Shown: in pieces, positions 1 through 10,125 of the stretch
Numbering within the stretch: the stretch's first letter is position 1
Layout: each line of letters starts with the position of its first letter
Assembly: GCA_025769875.1 (NCBI GenBank)
Contig: JAGFNK010000115.1
Location: 61,345-125,344 of the forward strand
From: Russula earlei
Taxonomy: Eukaryota > Basidiomycota > Agaricomycetes > Russulales > Russulaceae
Length of the DNA: 64,000 nt
Direction: 5' to 3'
Translations under genes and position numbers: made by a program
Notes under the pieces: generated by a model
Databases searched by the model: none
Told to the model about the DNA's origin: nothing
Seen by the model: the letters and a program-made list of their open reading frames with translations, nothing else

Positions 1-139
1 ATGCACGACCTTTGTAGCTCGTTGGACCGTTGGACGTTGGACGCTCGACTGCCTGCGTCAAATGGCCTCGGCTGGCCCGCAAAAGTGAAACGCTTCGTGA
101 TCGTTATACATGTATACCCTCGTCTACACGGCCCAGCCC

Positions 140-1820
140 TTAGTTTTCTCCGCGACCTAGTTTGTCCAGGGAGCGCACGCCCTGCTCGAACCACTCCTCT
201 CTCGACACCCAGAACTCTTCTCGTCCCTTCATGATGTCCGCCAAGACAGCGCCCCCGAGGAAGACCATATGTTTCCTTCGCGGGGGGTCCTCAATGCGAA
301 TTTTGAATTTCTGAAAAAAAAAAAAAAAAAACCAAAAAACAACCAGCATCCGTCAGTCAGTTTCCGGCGGGCCGAGGCATCACGGAGGGCTTTACGCACG
401 TTCAGCCGCGACGGATCCCCGTTGAGCACGCGGGTGAGGTACAGCTGCTTCATCTCCTTCTCCAGGCGGCTCGGCAGGCCTGGGTACATGCTCGAGCCGC
501 CGGAGAGCACGATGTGCTTGTACAGGTCCGCGCGGACGTCGACCGCCGCGGTCTGGATCGTCTCGAAGAGCATCTCGGCCACGCCCGGCTGCTCGATGTC
601 GACCAGGTGCGGCTGGAACATGCACTCGGGCGCCTCGAAGCGCTCCGAACCGACCTTGATCGTTCGGCCGTCGGGCAGCTGGAAGTTTTTTTTTTGTTTG
701 TTTGTTCCGTGAGGGCCACGGCGAGGAGGGAGGGAGGGAGGGAGGGGGGGGGGGGGGTGGATGATGGGCTCACCGTGTAGCTCTCCACCAGCGTGGTGGT
801 CTCCTCCGCGAGGCGCGTATCCATGTCGAGATCGTAACTAGAAACCAACATTCAGAGAGGAAGGGGGGGGGGCGGTAGGTGGGATTACCGCCGCTCTTAA
901 CTTACCTGACATAGCACAGCTTCTCCTTGATCTCCCGCACGGTCTCGAAATCGGCAGTGCGGTTAAAGGCATACCCGCGCATGAGCAGAAGCTTGATCAG
1001 ATACCGCGTCACGTCGCGCCCGGCGATGTCGAGCCGTCTCGTGAGGTGCGGGAGCGCGAAGCCGTCGTACACGGGCACGATGTGCGTCACGCCGTCGCCA
1101 GAGTCGACCACGACTCCCGTCGTCAAGCCTGTGTGGGCGTGGGCGTCGCATGAGCGCCAATCGTTCCAATTCGCGCGTCCGGACGTTCCGCTCGGGTGTG
1201 GACCCCCCCCCCCCCCCCCGCACGAGGAAAAAGAGAGAAAGAAAAGCAGGCCCCGAACGCACCTTGCGCATAGAGCGTGAGCACGGCCTGGATGGCCACG
1301 TACACACCCTGAAACCCGTACTCCTCGAACATGACCTGGCACATCCGCTGCCTGTTCGCCCTCGGGTTCATCGGCGGCTCGGTCAGAAGCACCTTGCGCC
1401 CCGCCGTGTCGACGCGCAGCTTCTCCGAAAAGGTGTAATCCCACAGGTGCTTCATGTCCTCCCAATTCCGTACGATCCCATGTTCCATCGGCTGCGTGAT
1501 CTGCAGGTAATTCCGCAGCGCAGCCGCCTCGTCGCCCGCCATGATGTCCTTGATGATCGCGTCCCCGAGGCGCTCTTCCGCGCGCAGGATCGGCCGTCCT
1601 ATCACGGACGGAAAGACTAGATTACGGGAATAATGTCGTCGTCGTCGTCGTCGTCGTCGTCGTCTGGAAGATGGATCAGGCTCACCGTGTTCTGGAAAGT
1701 TGGAGCCAGCATACCCAACCTTGACGAACTGTCCAAAGATGACAGTTCAGGCAGGATCATCAAGTAACGAATACTTACCCCGGTACCGTTATCTACCACT
1801 ATAGGTGCTGAGTGGTCCAT
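140..1820 (-). CDS. ARP2: Actin-related protein 2 (Arp2/3 complex subunit)
   Basis: Arp2 pairs with Arp3 in the Arp2/3 complex, which nucleates branched actin at endocytic patches and hyphal tips. I read seven exons on the minus strand: 1820-1779, 1728-1686, 1616-1263, 1128-906, 837-774, 678-400 and 310-140. They splice in frame to 391 residues, the usual family length. Visible landmarks are the actin phosphate-binding loop VVDNGTG split by the first intron, [49 protein letters not shown] and the C-terminal [20 protein letters not shown]. The start is the only in-frame ATG before the nucleotide loop. Introns are odd: several hold long homopolymers (A, G or C) and one holds ten GTC units. The reading frame is intact with no key motif missing. 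Confidence is high because similarity to Arp2, as opposed to actin or Arp3, continues along the whole chain. Confidence 0.97.
1635..1664. repeat. (GTC)10 microsatellite in an ARP2 intron
   Basis: Ten perfect GTC units lie inside the intron between ARP2 exons 2 and 3. Their position in an intron explains why they do not appear in the protein. A candidate length-polymorphic marker. Confidence 0.95.
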
Positions 1821-2134
1821 CTGTGAGTCGTTAGCGGTGGTGGTCCAAATGATTATTAGATCTGCGGTGTTTGGGGGAATTTCAAGTCAACAACACTATT
1901 ACAGTACAGCTACGCGTGTGAAGTACAGCTGCAGAGTAATGTTAAAATACTAATAATAATCAAATGTAGCAGCACTGTGCAGCTCGTTATTTGCGGGCAG
2001 TACCAGCCTTTTACAATAAATAAAACAAAGTGGCCCGCACTGCCATTCGGCAAAGCAAACACAATGCGCCGGGAAGGCAGCTTCAATTGATCAAATTTAT
2101 AAGAAAGGTATGCGACCGCCACGAACGAGCACTC
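1821..2134. other. Intergenic: ARP2 upstream region
   Basis: A 314-bp gap between the ARP2 start and the 3' end of the next minus-strand gene. It should hold the ARP2 promoter and the neighbour's terminator. It is AT-rich with no ORF, RNA gene or repeat that I can support. Confidence 0.6.
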
Positions 2135-4033
2135 TCAAATTCCACCATAAGCGTCCTCTTCGTCATAGAGAGTGTAGACAGTGTCGGGACGCTTGGCAGG
2201 TTCAGCCTCGGTCTTGGGATCACGGGGTATGGAGGCCGGTTGGTCCTGAACGGGTGAGGCGGTGGCGAGAGGGCTGCTCTTGTATTTCAACCCCTCCGGA
2301 GGGGGAATGCGCAAGTTTGAGAACTCAACGGTGAAAGGCGAAGGAGATTCACGGGCACTCAAAGGAACGGGGATTTCGAGTGATGGGGCAGGAGAATCCG
2401 GAACACGTATCTCGGGCAAGATCGGCGGTTTTGATGAGACACGTGAATGGTTCACCAAAATGGGAGTGGGGAGAGGGTCATCGGTGCCCCAGTTATGAGA
2501 GGCAACGGGGGCTGGGTGATTGGCATCCGGGTCAACGAAGGGTGATGCATTCTCGTTTCGCGGCAGAACATCAGCGGGAGGATCAAGTGCTCGCTGATTA
2601 GGACTCTGGTACCTCTGGAACGGTACCCAAGACCGAAGACATCGGCGTGTGAAGCTTCTTGGATATTTCTGCGTACTGCGCGGCCTGGGAACGAGTCAAG
2701 CTGGAACGCGAAAGATCAACGTAGTGACGTTCAGGGAGTATCAGGAGATGCGATTGCTGCCGGACCGTGAGGGCGGGCGGAGGAGTTTTGAAGGACATTT
2801 AGGACCTTACTCGTGCCATTCGACGGTAATCTAGTAAGCGCCGGAGGGGGGGGAGGCGGACCAAGAGGGGGTGGCGCGTCATGGTAATCAGGTACATTGC
2901 TTGAAACTGGTGAAACCATGACATCCTGTGCGTAAGAGGAGAAGAACGGTTCGGCAGAAGCGGGGGACACGATGTCGCCAGGAGAGAATGAAGGTTGAAC
3001 ATATCCGGTTGCACCATAACCATTGCCAGTAAGTATTGTTGGGGATACCTCACTGGGAAGGCTGGTTGACGGGATGGCATGGATGGCGAGTTCCTTAGGT
3101 GGCGCTCGATCATGGTCGGAGGACGGGGAGACTGAGGATTATAAGATCGGACAGGGCTTGGCTTATCCGGAATGATAATGGATCGCCTACGAGCATCAGG
3201 ACGATTCCAAATTTCCTCAGCCACCGCTTCATCTTCTCGACGGCGAGATCTCCTCTGGGATAATATAGTTAGGAATGACGACATAGAGAAAAGAGTGTCG
3301 CGACGAACCAGGAAGTAAACGAGAGCGAACAAAATGCCGGCAGATCCGAGGACAGCTGCGAGAATACCACCAGCAATAACACCGGTAGACACGCCACTAA
3401 CTGGAGAGCCTGTGCTGGTCGGGCTGGGATGAGACGAAGAAACGACTGCCTGTTGACTGGCGAGGGTCTGCACAAACGTGAGGGTGGTGTGCGAAGCTAA
3501 GGTGGGCAGAGGCTGTACAGAAGTTGACAAGGGAGTGAGATAAATCAATCAAGGGATGGCTCACATTTGACGTAATAGAAGTCGTCGAGATGACGGGAAG
3601 GCTACTGGAGGTGGTCAAAAAGGTCGGGAATGGGAACAGATCTGAAGAGGATGACGATAAAGTCGGTGAGAGAAAGAATGATGAGGTTGTGGTGGCTAAA
3701 TTGGGGTCAGATGAGGGGACATTCTGGATAAAGAGAAAGATACACACTTGGGAAGGAAGGGGTCAGAAGGAAAAGGTGGGAAGAAGAAGAAAGAATCAGT
3801 GGATGTGGTAGGGGTAGGGATGACATTGATCGTAGATCGGAAGTAAATGTGTTTGGCACAGAGATAGAGAAGGGGATCGAATCAACGGTAGAGGTCTGGG
3901 GTTGAGGTGGAGCAGGAGGTGGTGGTGGAGCAGGGTGAGCGGGGCCTGGTTGGCCTGGTTGGCCTGGTTGGCCTTGCCGACCTTGAAGGAAGTCGTGACC
4001 TTTGCGTCTCCTGAGGTTGGGAATATGTGACAT
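2135..4033 (-). CDS. Single-pass membrane protein, Ser/Pro-rich, frame-damaged
   Basis: Function is unknown; the layout resembles fungal Mid2-like surface sensors, which is inference. The likely start at 4033 opens with a basic stretch and a collagen-like Gly-Gln-Pro run, then a Ser/Thr/Pro-rich external region, then a transmembrane helix (STGVIAGGILAAVLGSAGIL) followed by an Arg-rich stop-transfer and a long proline-rich cytosolic tail. The tail ends in DTVYTLYDEEDAYGGI. Introns are evident around 3485-3540 and near 2750-2800, but I could not resolve the N-terminal ones. The tail reads through only if three single-base indels are corrected: a missing C near 3125-3128, an extra base at 2733 (coding strand CCC-T-GAA) and one at 2603. 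So it is either a pseudogene or, more likely given similar breaks in essential neighbours, a sequencing artefact. It shares a roughly 500-bp divergent promoter with the next gene. Confidence 0.6.
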
Positions 4034-4535
4034 ATTCCTGGGTAAAGAGGGTATATAGAAAGGAGTGTGGGGGCAGGGGGGGGGGGAGAGAAAAAAAAAA
4101 CAAACAAACAAGAGAAGGTGGTGGTTGCGAAAGGACAAGAACCGAGCACGGATGACTAATCCAGGATGGCAGCATTTCTGTTTTTTGAATGGGCAGGGAC
4201 GAGGCAGGGGCAACAGGGCGATATCATCCCATCACCCATCGCTGTCTGCTCCCTCTCATTTCTCGTCGTTTGCGTCCTCACCAGGTGCCACCACCTACGC
4301 AGCACCTTCTCCGTTTTACGCCACCTCACACATCTTTCCCAGACGGGCGTCAATGCCTTCTTTGTCGCAATGGCGACCTCCGCATCCGAACGACGATCTG
4401 ATCGACTTCTTCCGTGGAGGTTCTCGACGCTCGTCTCCACCTCACTGCGCCCTCCCTAGGACTGCATGACAACGCCTTCCCGCTGGCCTTCATCCTCCGG
4501 CTCCCCCAACCGTGTGGTATTTCTCCTCCGTCAAA
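4034..4535. promoter_or_regulatory. Divergent intergenic region between two membrane-protein genes
   Basis: About 500 bp separate the start of the minus-strand gene from the plus-strand start at 4536. It should contain both promoters. There is a short G-run and an A-run near 4078-4098. An upstream exon of the plus-strand gene may also lie here, because the predicted start has no good signal peptide. No specific binding site is claimed. Confidence 0.5.
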
Positions 4536-5436
4536 ATGTTCGCGTTCTTCGCTCACCTTGTTGATCATCAGATCGTCGCCACCATCGAGAACACCGACCC
4601 CCGTATCTCATATCTCCCGTCAGTCTGCAACGAGACAGCCGTCTCGTCGTCCTCCAAGTGCAATGCTCCGTGGTACGTGGAAATCCACACATCAATCTTT
4701 GTCCTCGTCCATTGATCCGTGCGGTCCACCTATCTAGGCAAGTTGTCCCCCTCTCAGGCGCCACCAGCGGAACTGTAACGTCTACCTTTGGGCCGACATC
4801 TGCAAGCGGCAATCTCGTCCCTCAACTCTTCCTCGTCATCCGTGGTACCTCATTCATCCTCACCACCTCTGCTGTCTCCAATGCTACTGCAAACGTCACC
4901 GTTCTGGCCTCTCCTTCGGATGTGTCCGTCACTACCTCCTTTGACTCGTCCGCTGGCAGTATTTCAACCGTCAATCTGCCACCTGACCAAGACGTCACCC
5001 TTGCAGTGACATATCTGCTATCTCCCGATGGTGAGCCGACGAGGCTCGATATCGACTCTGTGATCGTTTTCAGTCCGGACAGAGGGTAAGTTCCAATTAC
5101 TGCACGCGTTCACAACGTCGTTGACCCCTTGCGTCGCTTAGGCACACGTCGTTGACATCGACACCTCTCCCATCCTCAAGTTCACTTCCCTCTTTTATTA
5201 TTCCTGCCCCGTCTGCATCAATCACTGCGTCTCGACCGAAATCTTCATTATCACAGCCGAAAGGGACGATAGTCGGGGAGTCACTTGCGGGTTTTTTTGG
5301 CATCATTCTCATCTTTATCTCCATCTACGTGTTGTACAGATGGTCACGCCGGAGACGGTTGACGTCCGCGGGGGTTGCTGAGATAAAGATGAGGACAAGA
5401 GATAAAGGCAAGGAGACAGCGGCAACGGGGAGTTAG
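4536..5436 (+). CDS. Type I membrane protein with Thr/Ser-rich ectodomain
   Basis: No named family recognised with confidence. Three exons join in frame: 4536-4672, 4738-5085 and 5142-5436. The N-terminal part has the pattern ATIENTDPRISY...W followed by a Gly/Thr-rich beta-type region (SGATSGTVTSTFGP), resembling the lectin-like ectodomain common in uncharacterised basidiomycete membrane proteins. A Ser/Pro/Thr-rich stalk follows, then one transmembrane helix (AGFFGIILIFISIYVLY) with an RRRR stop-transfer, and a short Lys/Arg-rich cytosolic tail ending at TAG 5434-5436. The start is uncertain: ATG 4536 gives MFAFFAHLVDHQ, too short for a clear signal peptide, so an upstream exon is possible. 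It faces another single-pass membrane protein across a shared promoter, which may mean coordinated surface function (inference). Confidence 0.7.
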
Positions 5437-5513
5437 CTATGAGAGGGTTGATCAGCCATTACGCTTCGGGCATTCCGGCATCGCCCTACCTCTCTTCCTC
5501 TCTCACCGCCAAG

Positions 5514-5866
5514 ATGTCTCTCCGAGATCGAGAGGTGGACAGAATAGCATCAGCACAGCAAACATTAGATGGTACCCAGCGCCCTCATTTCGCATTTTTA
5601 GAATAACATTCATTGCCTCTCAAAAGTTCTCTATGACATGTCCCAGCTTCTCGGCACCCAACTCGACAAGGAGACGCTCGCGACATGCATCGGAATGATT
5701 GAAAGTGGCGTTAATCCGGAAGCGTTGGCCGTTAGTGCTCGCTTCCTCCTTTACACCGAGCTCTGATTCAACCTTTCTACGTCAGGCCGTAATTCAAGAA
5801 CTGAGAAGAGAGGGTGCAAGGGCGAATGCGGTTCGTGCTGCCAGCGGAAGGGCGGGGGGAGGATGA
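5514..5866 (+). CDS. MZT1: MOZART1 / Mzt1, gamma-tubulin complex component
   Basis: Mzt1 is a tiny helical protein that binds the N-termini of gamma-tubulin complex proteins and licenses their recruitment to spindle poles. Three exons (5514-5571, 5627-5730, 5786-5866), separated by two 55-bp introns, encode 80 residues, close to the family norm. Diagnostic segments are [31 protein letters not shown] and [11 protein letters not shown], which run through all three exons and verify the splicing. It ends at TGA 5864-5866, showing that TGA is a true stop in this nucleus. The gene is too split for simple ORF calling and is easily missed. Only 68 bp separate it from the SF3B1 start downstream. Confidence 0.96.
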
Positions 5867-5934
5867 TTAGTCAGCATGGCAGAGCGCGCGGAGACCAGAC
5901 CTTGACTCGGCGTACTTACTTGACTCTTGCCATC

Positions 5935-8900
5935 ATGTCCGCACCAAATTCACCTCGGTTGGTTGACTCCTTTTCCGTTCCAAAGGATGTTCTTAGGGAG
6001 TTCGAAGAAATGGCCGAGGAGGAGAACGTCGACCCTTTTGCAGAGACCGCCTCAAAACGACAGATCGCCGCTCGCCAATCCGACTATCACAACCGGCGGT
6101 TCAATCGCATAGGGAATGAAAGCGCGGATGCCTTCTCAAACGAGGATGGTCAATCCACAGAAGGCGGTTACAAGGAGGCAATGAGACTACAGAGGCTCGA
6201 GAAGGAGGAGCAGCGGGTACGCAGGGCTATTGAGGAGAAGGAGAAGCGGGAGCGAGAGGAGGATAAAGAGAAGATGGATCTTGACCGGACACCCCCTGCC
6301 GCAGAACTCGAGGCTGCCGAGAAAGAGCTCGCTGCAACCCAAACTCTGGAAACGAGACGCAAGCGACGCTGGGACGTCTCAGAGCCGGCAGAGAAGGAGG
6401 AGAAACCCAGTGGGGAGTGGTCTCAAGAGGCACTCGAGACGTCTGCGCCCAAAAAGCGACGCTCTCGCTGGGATGCCACTCCCGCCGATGTTGCTGAGAC
6501 GCCGAAGCGCTCTCGTTGGGACCAGACACCGTCCGCCTCGGGTCAGGATGCGCCTATGGTCCCCATCATCATGAATGCGCCAGGTATCATGATGGAGGAT
6601 AAGCATAACCGCTACCTTAGCGACGAGGAGCTCGACGCAGTCCTTCCAGCGACGGGTTACGCCATCGTGACCCCGCCGCCAGGGTATGCTCCTCTCATCG
6701 CCCCGAGGAAACTCATGGCGACGCCCATCACAGACGTCGGCGGCTTCCATATCCAGGACGGCTCGGATGCCGCCGCCGCCTGCCGCCTGCCGCCGGCCTT
6801 GCCCCCGAGCTGCCTACCGAAATCCCTGGAGTCGGTAACCTTGCATTTTTCAAGCCCTGAGGACGCACAGTACTTTGCCAAAATTCTCAAGGAGGAGGAC
6901 GAGACGGAGTTGTCGGTCGAGGAGATGAAAGAGCGCAAGATCATGCGCTTGCTGCTCAAGATCAAGAATGGCACTCCCTCTGTGCGTAAGACTGCTTTGC
7001 GCCAGATCACGGACAAAGCCCGCGACTTTGGAGCTGGGCCACTCTTTGACAAGATACTACCTTTGCTTATGGAGAGGACCCTTGAAGATCAAGAGCGTCA
7101 CTTGCTTGTCAAGGTCATCGACCGAGTTCTGTATAAGCTCGACGACCTCGTACGCCCATACGTGCACAAGATCCTCGTCGTCATCGAGCCGCTTTTGATT
7201 GACGAGGATTACTACGCGCGTGTGGAGGGCCGCGAGATCATATCCAACCTCTCTAAAGCAGCCGGCCTCGCTCACATGATCTCGACTATGCGGCCTGACA
7301 TCGACCATGCCGACGAGTATGTCCGCAATACAACTGCACGTGCATTCTCCGTGGTCGCATCGGCTCTCGGTATCCCATCTCTACTCCCTTTCCTTAAAGC
7401 CGTTTGCCGCAGCAAAAAGTCTTGGCAGGCTCGACACACCGGTATTCGCATTGTACAACAAATCGCCATCATGATGGGTTGTGCTGTTCTTCCCCATCTG
7501 CGGAATTTGGTCGACTGCATTGCTCACGGTTTGTCTGACGAGCAGCAAAAAGTCCGAACCATGACTGCCCTTGGCCTCGCCGCCCTCGCAGAGGCCGCGG
7601 CGCCGTACGGCATCGAATCGTTCGATAACGTCCTCAAGCCGCTTTGGTTGGGCATTCGTTTGCACCGTGGCAAAGGCCTTGCCGCGTTCCTTAAGGCTAT
7701 CGGCTTTATCATCCCCCTCATGGACCCCGAATATGCTTCTTATTACACCAAAGAAGTGACTGTCATCCTCATCCGCGAATTCCAAACCTCCGACGAGGAG
7801 ATGAAGAAGATTGTGCTCAAAGTGGTCAAGCAGTGTGCTGCTACCGAGGGCGTCACCCCCACTTACATCAAGCAGGACATTCTCCCAGACTTCTTCAAGT
7901 CGTTTTGGGTACGTCGCATGGCGCTTGACCGGCGCAACTACAAACAAGTTGTGGAGACGACGGTCGAGCTAGCGCAGAAGGCGGGTGCATCCGAGATCAT
8001 CGGTCGCATCGTGAATGAGCTCAAGGACGAGGCAGAGCCGTACCGAAAAATGGTGATGGAGACCATCACCAAGGTCATCGGGTCTCTCGGCGCCTCTGAC
8101 ATCGACGAAAAGCTTGAGATTCGCCTTGTCGATGGTATCATTTACTCCTTCCAAGAACAGACAACGGAGGACCAAGTCATGCTCGACGGGTTCGGTACCG
8201 TCGTCAATGCCCTCGGTATACGCGTGAAGCCCTACCTCACGCAGATCGTATCGACCATTCTTTGGCGGCTGAACAATAAGAGTGCGAAAGTACGTCAACA
8301 GGCGGCGGATCTCACGTCGCGTCTTGCTGTCGTGATCAAGCAGTGCGGCGAGGACCAGTTGCTGAGCAAGCTGGGCTTGGTGTTATTCGAGCAGCTGGGA
8401 GAGGAATACCCGGATACACTAGGCAGTATCATCGCGGCCGAGGGTGCGATTGCCAACGTTGTGGGCATGACGCAGATGAACCCCCCAGTGAAGGATCTCC
8501 GTGAGTGCCTGTCACTGGATTTTATAGGATTATGTCCGCTAATACTGTCCACCCTAGTCCCTCGAATGACACCCATTCTTCGCAACCGTCACGAGAAGGT
8601 GCAGGAAGCATCTATCAACTTGATCGGTCGCATCGGCGAGTATTATCGAATCGCATGTTTCCCCTTTTGCTTATGCGCTATTGTCTCTAGCTGATCGTGG
8701 TGCTGAGTTCGTGCCAGCGCGCGAGTGGATGCGAATTTGTTTCGAGCTCCTTGATCTCCTCAAAGCACACAAAAAGGGCATCCGGCGTGCGGCCGTCAAC
8801 TCCTTCGGTTACATCGCCAAGAGTCTAGGTCCACAGGACGTGCTTTCGGTTCTGCTGACGAACTTGCGCGTGCAGGAGCGCCAGTCGCGCGTCTGCAGCA

Positions 8901-9578
8901 CCTGTCGCGATCGCGATCGTCGCGGAGACGTGCGGGCCGTTCACGTGTATCCCTGCGATCCTGAACGAGTACCGTACGGCGGAGCTGAACGTGCGCACGG
9001 GTTGCCTCAAGGCGCTCTCGTTCGTGTTCGAGTACGTCGGGCCGCAGTCGGCCTATTACGTCGACTCGGTCGTGACGATGCTCGAGGACGCGCTGACGGA
9101 CCGCGACCTGGTGCACCGCCAGACGGCGAGCACGATCGTCAAGCACCTCGCGCTCGGCGTCGCCGGACTCGGGTGCGAAGACTCGATGATGCACCTCATG
9201 AACCTCGTCTGGCCCAACTGTTTCGAGACGTCCCCGCACGTCATCGGCGCCGTCATGGAGGCCATAGAGTCCATGCGCGTCACGCTCGGCCCCGGCGTCC
9301 TCCTGAGCTACGTCCTCCAGGGCCTCTTCCACCCCGCGCGTAAGGTCCGTGAGGTAAGCGAACCTCCCCCCCCCCCCCCCCCCGCCCGACGACACCTTTC
9401 TCGTCTCCGTTTGTGCTGACATCGCCGCGCGCTTTTGCTTTCAAAGGTCTACTGGCGCGTATACAACGCGCTGTATCTCGGCGCGGCCGACGCGCTCGTC
9501 CCGTTCTACCCCGACATATCGGAGCTCAGCGAGGGCAAGAACGTGTATGACAGGCACCCGCTGCGGATGTTCGTGTAG
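5935..9578 (+). CDS. SF3B1: Splicing factor SF3B1 (Hsh155/Prp10), U2 snRNP
   Basis: SF3B1 is the HEAT-repeat scaffold of the U2 snRNP SF3b complex that clamps the branch-site helix. Exons are 5935-8500, 8558-8635, 8691-9353 and 9447-9578. The N-terminal third has several RWD-type motifs ([25 protein letters not shown]) that bind U2AF-homology domains in this family. The HEAT array is nearly colinear with the human protein, including [35 protein letters not shown] (around the human K700 hot spot) and AMLDRRNY-like AEP segments. The second intron is GC-AG (8636-8690). A fourth-exon splice gives KVREVYWRVYN. Frame is broken by an extra T at 8903 within [13 protein letters not shown]. Three further extra Ts (6781, 6788, 6858) cancel out but scramble about 26 residues. 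With those four bases removed the chain is 1144 residues. The gene is essential, so artefact is the likelier explanation. Confidence 0.95.
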
Positions 9579-10125
9579 TATCGTTGGCGTGACAGGAGAG
9601 AGGGGATGTGTGAAAATGAGCCGTCGCTCGTTCACTATGAATACATTCGCCTCTCGTCTCAAAATCTTTCTTTATAGCCCTGCACTTTTGTTATGCGCTT
9701 CTTTACGATTACTGTAAACCTAAAACAAAGATCTTTATTGCCTCTCTCTCTCTCTATCTCTTCTCATGTAATTGAATGCTGGCAGTCGTCGTTCGTCGTT
9801 CATCGATGGTACGGTAGGCGATTTCCACACAGATTCCCAGGCACGGTCCCTAAAATGAATGCAAGACGAGGAGCCAGTCCCGACTGACTATTTCATCATT
9901 GTTCTGTGCGGTAGTGGATTGCTTTGAATGTATGTACATACAGTACGCCCTCGCGAAAAGTAAGGCTACTCAGAGAAACGGTAGCTAGCGAAGACTGTCC
10001 GGTAGCCACGCGACAAATGACAAAGGGCAAAAGGAGAGGTAAAGGAGGGGGTGGAGAGGTTTGGGAGAAAGAAAGACGGTAGTGGGTTGGTGTGAAGCAA
10101 CAGGAAACGGTGAAAGCGGGTCCCT
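9579..10125. other. Convergent intergenic region SF3B1 / APL4
   Basis: These 547 bp lie between two 3' ends, so they should hold both polyadenylation regions. A short CT-repeat tract lies near 9742-9760. No further ORF, RNA gene or transposon end is supported. Confidence 0.6.

Noticed and set aside
3944..3980. Regular 9-bp repeats, CRISPR-like at a glance
   Set aside because: They encode Gly-Gln-Pro units in frame in the membrane-protein gene; no spacers, and the genome is eukaryotic.
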